Below, in pieces: positions 53,544-63,330 of a stretch of 64,000 bases of DNA (the first letter of the stretch is position 1; each line of letters opens with the position of its first letter). The stretch spans positions 5,880,200 to 5,944,199 of the forward strand of contig NC_079221.1 in the NCBI RefSeq assembly GCF_029633865.1, in the 5' to 3' direction. The translations under genes were made by a program, and so were the position numbers. Origin of the DNA: Lampris incognitus. Taxonomy: Eukaryota; Chordata; Actinopteri; Lampriformes; Lampridae. The notes under the pieces are model-generated. The model made no database searches and was not told where the DNA came from. It worked only from the letters and a program-made list of their open reading frames with translations.

Positions 53544-53930
53544 TGAATTTAAATCATCCTGCAGCTGCCTTTAAATACTGGGTCTGCAATTGCTTTAAGA
53601 AAGAAATCCGGACTAATGTGCAGGGCTGCACATCAGTGCAGCCAACACACAAAACAGTATATGGGAGAACATGACTAATTTAGAGTTTGCATCCTCATAT
53701 TGCATGCTCCCTCTCTCGGTTTTCCCCATAAGCATTGAATTTAAATCATCCTGCAGCTGCCTTTAAATACTTGCTCTGCATTGCTTTAAGAAAGAAATCC
53801 GGACTAATGTGCAGGGCTGCACATCAGTGCAGCCAACACACAAAACAGTATATGGGAGAACATGACTAATTTAGAGTTTGCATCCTCATATTGCATGCTC
53901 CCTCTCTCGGTTTTCCCTATAAGCATTGAA
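53544..53930. repeat. 192-bp tandem duplication
   Basis: The segment starting TGAATTTAAATCATCCTGCA at 53544 recurs at 53736 with a period of 192 bp and very few differences, and a third partial start is at about 53925. It contains GCAGCTGCCTTTAAATAC, GTGCAGGGCTGCACATCAGT and CTAATTTAGAGTTTGC. It is not simple sequence, so it may be a duplicated regulatory element. Confidence 0.92.
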
Positions 53931-54659
53931 ATTGGTGGCTAAACTAATCTTGACTCCCACTCTTCCCCTGCAACTCGCCTTCCTGGCTCAAGTGCGTTTC
54001 TGCAAAAGAGGAAGTAGTCCAAATGTGGTGCGCACTCATTACACACTGACAACAGAGCACAGAGCAGGGTCACGTGGGTAATTAAGTTTATCTTTTCAGG
54101 GAGAAGAAAATGAGGAGGCAAAAAGAAAGGGTGGGGGGAGGGGGGGGTCTGGAAGGTAGCAAGCACAGTGATGAAAACCCAACAATGACCAAAAAAGTAA
54201 ACGGATGACTCTGAAATCTGGACCTTATGCTTCCTCTGAAAATGAGAAAAAACAATGATTCAACAACACCATGATAACTGCCGTCGGTTAAACAACTTCC
54301 CAACACTTATCATGTCATCAAAGCTAATGTGTTTTGATTTACTGTAGCTAACATCTCTTAGCGGTATCGATGCAATTGTAAGCATGACGAACGATTCACT
54401 TCCAAGCAGGTGTGAGTCGGCGGGAGTGACCGAATGGCTCATCTGCTTTGTACTCCAGTGAAAGATGGCTCACTGATGCGCAGAAACCATACGTTAAGTC
54501 ATACATTACCCGCGCATCGACTGGTAGTCCATATATATATATAAAAAAAATTATAAGTGCCTTCCCCCCCTTTACCAGCATTCGTATGGATTTCTTTCAT
54601 GGCATTTTCTGTGCAAAATTATGACTGAATAAATTGCATCTTCATTTATCTTTGAAAAA
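53931..54659. other. unassigned 3' flank
   Basis: Unique sequence with no recognised gene; a short C/G-rich tract at 54130-54148. Confidence 0.35.
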
Positions 54660-54960
54660 CCCCCTCCTGTGCCGACTGCGATACTCGGCTCTCAGCGCTT
54701 TACATAATTGTATTAGTCCTCGGCCACACCGAGAAATTGATTGCCAAGGAAAATGAACCTGGCTCCGCTATAAATTACACCTATGGATCCTGAGAAATGT
54801 GATATTTTGTTTCAAATAGTACCTAATATAATTAGGGCTCTAATTCACGGCGCGCTACAAGTGCGCCTATTAACAGTAACGGGCTCTGGAATTTAATCTG
54901 TCCGCCGGATAAAGAATGATCCTGTGTGGTTTTCATTCGTAATGCCAGACACGTTATTTC
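54660..54960. promoter_or_regulatory. CNE-like block in the 3' flank
   Basis: About 300 bp of balanced, repeat-free sequence rich in homeodomain-type words: CATAATTGTATTAG, GAAATTGATTGCC, CTATAAATTACACC, ACCTAATATAATTAGGG, CTCTAATTCACGG, GAATTTAATCTG. This texture is typical of vertebrate conserved non-coding elements beside Hox clusters. Inferred. Confidence 0.4.
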
Positions 54961-55426
54961 AAGTAAAACAGCCTGTGACTTGTAGATATGAGAGATGGAT
55001 CGTTGCGTGAATAACTATATGCATACGTTTTCTCTCCAAAGTTAACGGTCCGGCCCTGAGGTGGGGAGATCCAACAAGCTGTCCTATGTAACTTATCCGC
55101 TTGGAGTTTAGCTGCAGCGCTGGGACTCAAACCCAGAGGCCTTCGGGTGAGCCGCTTAGTTGGAGGTCTCACCTTTGCACAGTGAGCCCTGTAGATCTCT
55201 ATCAGTGTAACGTATGTATGCGGTCGGCCTGGCTGTGAAGAGTGGAAATAATATACCGCTGAAGGCGTTTTATAGTATAGGCACAGCCTATAGAGGAATG
55301 TTGTGTGTGTGTGAAAACGCCATCCGATACCGAAAGACTTCACAGGATGGCTAATGTCACGAGAAATTATGAGAAATTCACATTTAATGGCCGCATCTGA
55401 AAGATGCTGTCGTCTTTTCGTGATGA
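54961..55426. other. unassigned 3' flank with a tRNA-like scrap
   Basis: At 55111-55200, read on the - strand, GGGTTTGAGTCCC resembles a B box, but no convincing A box or cloverleaf is visible. Possibly an old tRNA-derived repeat fragment. Confidence 0.25.
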
Positions 55427-55786
55427 CCCGAGTCACAACAAACAGCTCGGTTTACGCATGTCATCGGTGGCGTGCGTCCCTTTCCCGTCATCGAGGAACG
55501 AGGAGATGGCGAACGTCTGCGCCCTTCCAAGGTCACAGTAGAAACGACGCATTTCACGTTGTACGATAGCGTGCGTGGTGTGCTGCAAAGCGATATCGCT
55601 GATATTTCTATGCAGTTGATAGTTGTAGGAGGGGCAACTGGCACCGAAGACTTGCCCGAAGCGTTTGCAGATAAGCTGTCTTTGCAGAGGCCTAATGTGA
55701 GGTTTCATTACACCGATCACAGTCATACGCTTACGTCCAAATTAAGCCCCTTGTTGAGTATGAGCGAGATTCAACGTGAATCTTGA
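55427..55786 (+). CDS. unidentified open reading frame
   Basis: An open frame of about 119 codons runs to the TGA at 55784; the conceptual product includes ISMQLIVVGGATGTEDLPE and ADKLSLQRPNVRFHYTDH. It looks less repetitive than chance frames nearby. However, it has no ATG before 55611, no splice or promoter context, and I recognise no domain. It may be a fragment of an old mobile element, an exon, or chance. Confidence 0.15.
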   Translation, partial: PESQQTARFTHVIGGVRPFPVIEERGDGERLRPSKVTVETTHFTLYDSVRGVLQSDIADISMQLIVVGGATGTEDLPEAFADKLSLQRPNVRFHYTDHSHTLTSKLSPLLSMSEIQRES

Positions 55787-58414
55787 TGATTATTGAGACC
55801 AGACACATCATGCTCATGCATGTCAAATTGAAGAATGTTTGAATCACGATGCGCTCAGCCAATATATGAAAGCTATTTCTGGCCCAAAGCAGGTGGACTA
55901 TGACCTAAATGCAAAGACACGCTCCTTTCTTCCCATTGTCCCCTTTGCTTGCCTACGCATTAGAGCCCCCAAAATCCAAGAGTGCAGCGGCGGCAACGCA
56001 GGGTTAAGTCATTCTGCACCATCGAGAAAGACATTTGATTTCATTTGTAGTGTGTCTTGCGGCGGGCGGAGGTGAGCCCACCTTTGGCTGCGGGAGGAGT
56101 GGAAGCGGCACACATATCTAGTGTTCGGAGACCCAAAATTGACAATGCATTTATCTTTGAATAATGTAAATGTCCCGAGAATACGGTGGCAGTGGTCCTG
56201 GCGTGTCCACCGAGGGCGCGGGGGCTGTCAAGACACCGAGCTCTCTGGCCCTGCTTGCAGAATAATGTGGGCCCCTGGCTCCCCCGGAGCATCCCGCTGC
56301 TCTGTTCTGCCCGCCTCGGGCCCACATTCCTCCTTCGCCACAGTGCACTAGCTCCCCACTTAATTTACACTCCTGTTGGAGAGGGAGTTAATGCGGAAAA
56401 GCCTGCCAAGAAGAATCTTGTCCGCTCTCCCTCTCTTTTAGAGTGAGTTACTCGAGAGCGCGCGCTTCCTATGAAGGTGAGCAAGGTGCTTTTCCAGAAG
56501 ACGATATCCTGGGGGGGGGGGGGTGTCATGTTATTTCTGTTTGTCCAAAATCTGTGTGCAAAAAAATATTTGTTTAAAAAAAAAATTGGAAACAGACGTT
56601 TTGTTGATGGGAAACATCTTTCCCAGCGTTGGAATATCTTCCATCGTTTTTGAATAACCAGCGTATCTTAAACATATGTGTGTGTGTGTGCTATGAGCAA
56701 CCGCTCCGACAAATGTGTGGGCCTGGTGACTAAAACGTGTATTGTTTAAAATGAATTGTTGCTGGCAGGCTGACGGCGCTGTTCAGTGAGGCAAAATGCC
56801 AGTAAATTGTTTGTCTTCTGCAGTGCTGCCCTATAATTCTTCTGGGGACCGACGGCATTGTGTTTGCCAAAGGGAATAATGATAGATGGGACAAAAATCA
56901 AACCAGAGGATTTTGGGATGGGCTTTGGCCACCAGGCATAATCTGAATACATTTGTTGTCCCCAAGAACAACACTAACAATTGCTGCCCCCCCCTTTTTT
57001 TTTAACCAGGTTTCTGACCTGCACCCCGCCTGTGCCATAAGGGAATTATAAATTCATTGCGAGATGATGTCAAATCAGGAATATGCAGCAGCATATCATC
57101 GTTGCATCGCTACAAAAACTACATTTCAATTTTAAGGCTGCATGGATGGCGAGCCTGAACACCCGTCGGTGAGGGAGTGACCCTAGTTTATATGCACGCG
57201 GTAACATCATTGTCTGCTGTGGATGGTTTGAGCTATATGCCGGATGCAATGGTGCGTGTTACCTGTGTCTGTTTTAAGCGATGGCCCTGTATGTCTCCGG
57301 CTCTGAGGCGTGAATGTAAATGCAAAACACGGTCGTTCAGATGTCCTGCTGGCTGAACGAGAGGAGCGTGTCCCCCATCTGTTGTCTCCCCGGAGTGTCG
57401 TGGCTACGCAATTCCACCTCGTCACCCACCGCCGGGGGCCTTCCGACTTCCTGGAGCGGAGGTTTCTCCGGCATCTCTAAGGTTACAAGCGGGGTAGCTA
57501 ATATAACTGTGTTCACAGCCGCTGATTGGGACAGGTTTGTCTTTATTTGCAGATGTGGGGCCGGGGCGAAAGACGGAGGGCTGTGTAGCATTCAGATGCG
57601 CCGTCCTTGGCTCTCAGACATTTATGTTGCCGGGTGTTGTTGCACAGGCCGGGAACGGTGGTTGTCACCGGAGTGTAATTTGTTACAAGCCCGGCCTTGC
57701 CAACTGTGAGGCACCGAGGTGTGACCGCAGAGATGCCTAACATCTCCAGTTGCCTCGAGGGCCAGCCAGTCAATTACACAACCCCTGTCTACCCCGAGCA
57801 GCGATACGTTCTCAATAACTGACCAAAGGCAAAGAGGGGAAACCCATCTCGGAGCGCCGCACACCGATGATTACACCGCCAGATGTTCACGTATCGCCGT
57901 AACGATGCCCCTACATAGCTTGTCAAATTGTGTTATTTTGCCACGATTTCTGTTAAAGGAATAATCGCGCGCGTGTGCATTTGCGCATGCGTTTGTGTGT
58001 CTTCACGTGCACTTGGCTGCAGCGCGCATATGTGTGTGTTTGTAGCAACAATACCCTAACCAGGGGAGTCAATGATAATCACAAAATAAATGGTTTTATT
58101 TGTTTGCACGTGTCCTCCGCGGTCTGCCTCGCAGGTTCAGCATGTTGGTTCCTTTCGGGGGCCTGACTTGTTTATAAAGACCATGTGTGCGAGTCTCCGA
58201 GAGGGCCCTTGTTCAAAGAAGCCTGCTTGTCCTTTGTAATACAGTTTATCGTTTGAATGCAGATGTGCTTTTCGCTGGAACCTTGCACCTCATCCATTAC
58301 CCTCGGGGTGCCAGAGAGATAGCGAAGAGTGAATCCATTCAAAACGCGTCATGACAGAGTCTGTTGGTCGAGTGAACTTTCCATGAACTTGGCTCAACGG
58401 CGAGGTCCATGCAT

Positions 58415-58461
<47 letters not shown>

Positions 58462-58719
58462 ATTTCTCTTCACCGCTCTGGTCTGTGTTCCGTACAGATT
58501 GCTACCATCAACACGTTTAACATCCTCATGTATCAATCTGTCAATCTGATACCGAGCTCTGTATCTGTCTCAGTAGATCCCATCAAACGCTACCTGCTAT
58601 CCTGTGGCGTTGTTTTCTTGCTGAAGGGAGTGCGCGAGGACAAGACCGAGGAGGGCCGACGCGGAACACTCTTCAGTGACGTCAGTCAGACTCCGGAAGA
58701 GGTCGCGTATTAGAAGTCG
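55787..58719. other. 3' flank with CNE-like patches
   Basis: Repeat-poor sequence. Candidate conserved patches are 56130-56180 (CAATGCATTTATCTTTGAAT), 56860-56945 (GGGAATAATGATAGATGG, GGCATAATCTGAATAC) and 57035-57105 (GGGAATTATAAATTCATTGC). A TA repeat lies at 58419-58458. No coding gene is recognised; mtx2, the usual 3' neighbour of HoxD, is not seen. Confidence 0.4.
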
Positions 58720-59070
58720 TGTAGCCGGTTATTTTCTTGCCCGGTGCGGGATTCGATACGAGGTGTGCTGCACCACAAGGCGACGTCGCTAACCGCTCGG
58801 CTAAAGGGTCAGACCCGTTAGCTAGAGGCTAACGTGTCTTATTAGTAGTTTACAGTCGTCACCCTCCCCGGATTTGTTCTTCCCGCGCTCCGAAGAGACT
58901 TCTGAGGATCTGCACACTTCCGGATCCCACTGCTGCCACCAATGTAGCCGGTTATTTTGTTGCCCGGTGCGGGATTCGATACGAGGTGCGCTGCACCACA
59001 AGGCGATGTCGCTAACCGCTCGGCTAAAGGGTCAGACCCGTTAGCTAACGTGTCTTATTGGTAGGTTACA
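58720..59070 (-). mobile_element. miniature LTR retroelement (TRIM-like) with tRNA-like LTR core
   Basis: Two direct repeats, 58720-58854 and 58943-59070, enclose 88 bp. Read on the - strand each repeat starts TGTA and ends TACA. The internal part opens with TGGTGGCAGCAGTGGGAT, complementary to a tRNA-Leu-type 3' end (primer binding site), and ends with a purine-rich GGGGAGGG stretch. A CGAC word (- strand) adjoins both outer ends, a possible 4-bp target duplication. These are LTR, PBS and PPT in about 350 bp, the layout of TRIM elements, which have no coding capacity. Each LTR also holds TAGCCGAGCGGTTA and, about 30 bp on, GTATCGAATCC, like tRNA A and B boxes. The LTRs are very similar, so insertion seems recent. 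Confidence 0.6.
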
Positions 59071-59310
59071 GTCGTTTTCAACATAAAACGGTTACAGTGT
59101 TGCTGCGTTTTGGCCGTTCGTGCACACGACAACGGTGTTTTTTTTGGGGGGGGCCTGAAAACGCAAACTTGTGAAACCGGGTTCCAGAGGGAAACCTTCC
59201 GAAAACGCAACTCCGTCGTCGCCGTGTAAACCGGCAAAACCGGTTCCTGTGAAAACGGTGACGTCGCGGCCCCATTTCGCACATGCGCATTACGTTTTCG
59301 GTCAAATAGC
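59071..59310. repeat. repeat module B, copy 1
   Basis: About 240 bp, nearly identical to 59447-59690. It contains imperfect inverted pieces (GTGCACACGACAACGG against CGTCGTCGCCGTGTAAAC, and repeated GAAAACG words), suggesting a non-autonomous DNA transposon. The family is not identified. Confidence 0.7.
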
Positions 59311-59446
59311 TGTAACCGGTTATTTTCTTGTCCGGTGCGGGATTCGATACGGGGTGCGCTGCACCACAAGGCGACGTCACTAACCGCTCGGCTAGAGGGT
59401 CAGACCCGTTAGCTAGAGGGCTAACGTGTCTTATTAGTAGTTTACA
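59311..59446 (-). mobile_element. solo LTR of the TRIM-like element
   Basis: A 136-bp copy of the LTR at 58720-58854 with the same TGTA/TACA ends and tRNA-like A and B boxes, without the internal part. It is followed by module B exactly as the LTR at 58943-59070 is, so the LTR plus module B unit (about 370 bp) is duplicated in tandem. Confidence 0.65.
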
Positions 59447-59695
59447 GTCGTTTTCAACATAAAACGGTTAAAGTGTTGCTGCGTTTTGGCCGTTCGTGCA
59501 CACGACAACGGCGTTTTTTGGGGGGGGGGGGGGGCCTGAAAACGCAAACTCGTGAAACCGGGTTCCAGAGGGAAACCTTCCGAAAACGCAACTCCGTCGT
59601 CGCCGTGTAAACAGGCAAAACCGGTTCCTGTGAAAACGGTGACGTCGCGGCTCCGTTTCGCACACGCGCGTTACGTTTCCGGTCCAATAGCCATG
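59447..59695. repeat. repeat module B, copy 2
   Basis: Second copy of module B; it ends at GGTCCAATAGC, the point where copy 1 meets the solo LTR. Confidence 0.7.
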
Positions 59696-59835
59696 CGCGA
59701 GTAAATGAGCGTCCATCCAGCCAATCGCAGCCGTTTGACCGGCGCACCGAGCCCGGGAAGGGTAAACAGTCGGAGTTCGGTAAAGTTGCGTGCGTCGCTA
59801 CATTTCCCGCCGGCGGCGGTAACAGATCAGGGTAT
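59696..59835 (+). promoter_or_regulatory. candidate CpG promoter and first exon
   Basis: CpG-rich unique sequence with CCAAT (about 59719), a GCCGGCGGCGG stretch and a donor-like CAGATCAG|ggtatga near 59830. It could start the transcript whose exon-like pieces follow. Weak inference. Confidence 0.25.
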
Positions 59836-60573
59836 GAAGCGGCTATTTAATTAGTTAGTAAGGTAGAACGTTCTTTTGTAACGTTATCCTCATTATGTGA
59901 CGTCAGCTAACGTTAGCCACTGAACATAAAATGAAATACCTAGTCGTCGTGCTAGCTAGCTAGCTAGCCAGCCAGCTACGTCGTCATCGTCGCCACCATC
60001 ATCAGTTCCGCAACCTGTGCAGGTCGTAGGAGCGCAGCTGATGCCTCAACAAGTCTCTTCCACCTTTATGGCGATTGAGTCATCATCGCGTGTCAGTAGG
60101 GGAGTACCTGGTGGTCCCAATTTCCTCTCCGGGTATGGGTGGCCGTTGGCTCACAAAGGAACCCATCCGCCCTTTGACAGGTTTTACTGTTAGTCCTGCT
60201 GGGTGTCCACACACCCTCTCCACAACAACCCAAGGGTTGAAGTGGGGGTGCCGGTTTAGTCGCCGACGACCCGACGGTTGCAGTTTAACGTCGTGCCCAG
60301 GACAAAAGGTAGGCCAGCCACCTCAGTCATTCCAAACGCAAAGCGTTTTCATAGCTAGGTAGCAAGATAAAGTCTCAATGCCCATGTCGTGTACCCTCGG
60401 TTTGCAATGTTTCTTTTCTCAGCAAGCTGCTACTTAGTAGGCTAGCAGTCTGTAGCAGACCAGTGCTGGCTAGCTAGCCTGACGGTATGTGCTAGCGTTA
60501 GTGATAGCTTGCTAGCAACATGCAGTGAGTGATCCTGTTCAGCGTTCTCGTTGTTGTTTTTGTTGCACAAGCT
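59836..60573. other. unassigned segment
   Basis: Contains a CTAG-rich run (59950-59975). A non-simple stretch at 60015-60310 includes GGAGTACCTGGTGGTCCCAA and looks like part of a repeat or old coding sequence, not identified. Confidence 0.25.
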
Positions 60574-60919
60574 ATGAGGAAGTGCACAGAAGGAAAAGGC
60601 AGAAGAAGAGTGAGTCCTTTTTCGAGTCAGATAGTCATGCAAGTGTACTTTGCTTTGGAAAGAAACAGAAAGCTAGCGATTTGCAGTCAAAGATTGCAAT
60701 TATTCAGTTTAATTGTAGTACATTTATGTTGTTCTTGGATTACTGTTATGTAGGTGTTCATTTACGTAACTTAAAGGTATTTGTTTGAGCTTAAAGCCTG
60801 TTAAAAAGTTTTGTCCTACATCAGTTCAGCCCTGTTACTGTTGTGTTCTGCTTGTTTAGGAGAGGCAGTCACATCAGGCATCAACCTCAGTGACAGAGGA
60901 TGACGTTAACATTACACAG
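60574..60919 (+). CDS. two exon-like segments of an unidentified gene
   Basis: 60574-60609 reads MRKCTEGKGRRR and stops at a donor (A|gtgagt). 60860-60919 lies between an acceptor (cttgtttag) and a donor (CAG|gtgagc) and reads ERQSHQASTSVTEDDVNITQ. Both are phase 0, so they join in frame to a basic then acidic 32-residue stretch. A downstream exon at 63049 is also phase 0. No domain is recognised. It may be a small host gene or part of a DNA transposon. Confidence 0.25.
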
Positions 60920-61232
60920 GTGAGCAGTCAAATTAAATTAGTTTTAAGGTTTGCCCTCATCTTATAGTTAATGCTATGGACATGTTGGCATGTTTATGGT
61001 AGAGAGGCTTCCACCTGGAGACAGAGGAGAGGGGAGGAGTGAGGGAGGGAGGAAGAAAATGCTCAAGAATGTTAACACTGAGTTCTGTTATGTCAATGAG
61101 TGTTTTGTTTTTTTTTACTTTATGTATAGGATGTTTATGAGGAAGTGGGGTCCAGGAGCATGTCTTTTAACACACACTAAAAAGTCAAAAGTCCTTGCTT
61201 AATACTATGGTATGTAAATGCTGGTGAATATA
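60920..61232. other. unassigned intron-like sequence
   Basis: AT-rich sequence without a recognised feature. Confidence 0.3.
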
Positions 61233-61469
61233 ATATCGTCACCTTCTTAAAATAATGGCCTAAGTCCTATTTTCAAGTTTTTCAAAACACAGAATAAACT
61301 GAAGCCAATATAGAATATATTCGTTTCAGTTTATTCTGTTTCACACCTTTTTGTGTGAAATGATTATTGTGTGAAATGATTAAGAAATATCATGTATTCT
61401 ATATTTATTCTGTTTTTTGAAAAACTTGAAAATATGACTTAGGCCATTATTTGAAGAAGGTGACGATAT
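61233..61469. mobile_element. MITE with ~67-bp terminal inverted repeats
   Basis: The left end ATATCGTCACCTTCTT, through AATGGCCTAAGTC and TTTTCAAGTTTTTC to AGAATAAA, is mirrored by TTTATTCTG, GAAAAACTTGAAAAT, GACTTAGGCCATTATT and GAAGAAGGTGACGATAT at the right end. Arms are about 67 bp and nearly perfect. The ~100-bp centre has a further hairpin (CACACC/GTGTG, repeated GTGTGAAATGATT). It is a non-autonomous DNA transposon of undetermined superfamily. Confidence 0.85.
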
Positions 61470-62642
61470 CTTGGGGTGAAGGACGTGGCGCTACAATGCA
61501 CATTTTGAACTCAATATTATTTGCATATTGGGAAGAAAAAAAGAAATGCATGGCATTCGTATTGATTTAGCATGTGTTGGATACTGGAAGGGGGGCCAAA
61601 TGTGGGGGGTTGCAGTACTCATGTCCCACCCCTAGAACCCCCACACTTTTGAAATCACTCCACCCCCGTCAGTGTCACACAAGGCAGATCGTTGCTGACG
61701 TTGGAGATTTGATGTTTGAAGACGTCTAACTAAAAGATCAGACAGATTACGCTGTTGACCAAAACATCGGTCATCACGATGATCCATCATGATGGATGAA
61801 ATGACTCACTATGATGTAAGGAATCAAGCTGTTCTGGTGTTGAAAAATGGGACTTGGAAAGAGTATGTTGTGAAAACACAACCAACATACTATATGTAGC
61901 TAAGTGATAAGTGTTATTTCAGTTTTGTTAAAGTGATATTTTGCCAGTGAAGTTGTGATACCTTAGCTGCAGATTTTTTTTCCCTTGTCGTCAGAGATTG
62001 CTGTCTTCCGTTAAGGCGTGTGGGGAAACATTCCAGTCCCGTGAGTAACTGGGCAAGGAAAATGGATAAATTGATAGAGAATGCTGTTCAGAAAGCGATA
62101 AAGGAAACTGAATGGTTGACATGTAGATAATAAACCGAGAAGTCTCTCTGCGTGCTCAGTAGCGGTACAGTACTGTTCCAGAGTCACGTGACTCTTGTCT
62201 CAACACTGACAGATCATAATGTATTATGTGGGGTTGTATTGACACAGACCTTGTATTGTGATATCAAAAGCCACTGTGTACAATTTAATTTCTGCCGGCG
62301 ATACGGCTGAGCAGCTACAACTGATTTCTTTTGCACCCTATCCTTTCGAGTGTCTTTGTGATCTGGAAACTCACTTTATTCCCAACCTTTTCCCTTCTTC
62401 AGCCTAGCCGCATCACCCATGGGATAATTTTCATCCACATAGAAAACAAAGTTACATCTGAACTTTCACACATGGTGGTCACTACAGCGGGCAGCTATTC
62501 GATAGTCATTTTCTTGTAAATGCATGGGTTTCAATGGTGTAATAGCATATCAGCCACTACAGTGGGCATGACTGTGTCATTCCATAGACTTCTACCCAGT
62601 TGCCAGCAGTTGTAACTGCAACTAAAATTCCATTCAACCAAG
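61470..62642. other. unassigned AT-rich segment with an E-box palindrome
   Basis: A perfect 16-bp palindrome AGAGTCACGTGACTCT lies at 62180-62195 and could be promoter sequence for the exon at 62643. Otherwise nothing is recognised. Confidence 0.3.
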
Positions 62643-63198
62643 ATGGCGGATGGACAGCCAGAAAAGTTGATCACGGTAGGATTATCTAGCCAATACTTCT
62701 ATAATAGAAGACCCTTGCAGGTAAAAAAACAAAAAACATATGTATATAACATGAAGTAACATCTAAGGAATAATGTAATTGTTTTCATTTTCAAGTATTC
62801 ATATAAGGTGTAAATTACAATTAACCATCTGCCCACTTAATTGGACATCATGCATCGCCAGCTGTATTTCAGCTGCAAGTCATCTATTGTGGCAGCTTTG
62901 TTGATTTGAAAATACTTTGTTTCTAGTAACTTTTTTGGTTGTAAATCAGTTTGTTTTCATTACCGTAAATATACTGTAAAAACAATATTTGTGCAGAATA
63001 GTTGTATGTGTGAGTAATGGTTACCGTCTTTACCATCATATTTCATAGAGCACGAGTGCAGTACAGGATAGAGCGGCCTATAGGACAGTGGAGGAAATTC
63101 CCTCAGAGTCCAGTCATGATGATTATAGTGGGAGTGATGATGAGTGGCTGCCAGAAAAAGAGGATTCAGTGAATGCTAGCGATAGTGAGCTGAGCTGA
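62643..63198 (+). CDS. candidate small two-exon gene, acidic 60-aa product
   Basis: Exon 62643-62675 has a strong start context (CCAAGATGGCGG) and reads MADGQPEKLIT up to a donor (ACG|gtagga). Exon 63049-63198 follows a tttcatag acceptor and ends in TGA. The junction is phase 0 and gives a 60-aa protein. The second exon encodes TVEEIPSESSHDDYSGSDDE then WLPEKEDSVNASDSELS, an acidic Ser/Asp-rich stretch like the N-terminus of piggyBac-type transposases, but no transposase core follows. AATAAA signals are at 63317 and 63325. It may be a remnant of a DNA transposon, a host-adopted N-terminal domain, or a non-coding transcript. Confidence 0.3.
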
Positions 63199-63316
63199 GA
63201 ATGCTGAGGGAGCTGCCCGTGTGCTACCTAACAGCAGGGCAGTGCAAAAGCAGGAATGTCTGGAAAACCAAAGACAACCAGTTTGAGGGCAACTTGCTTC
63301 CTTTTTTAGGAGATTG

Positions 63317-63330
63317 AATAAATGAATAAA
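63317..63330 (+). terminator. candidate polyadenylation signals
   Basis: Two AATAAA words (63317-63322 and 63325-63330) lie 119 bp after the stop codon of the candidate two-exon gene. Confidence 0.35.
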
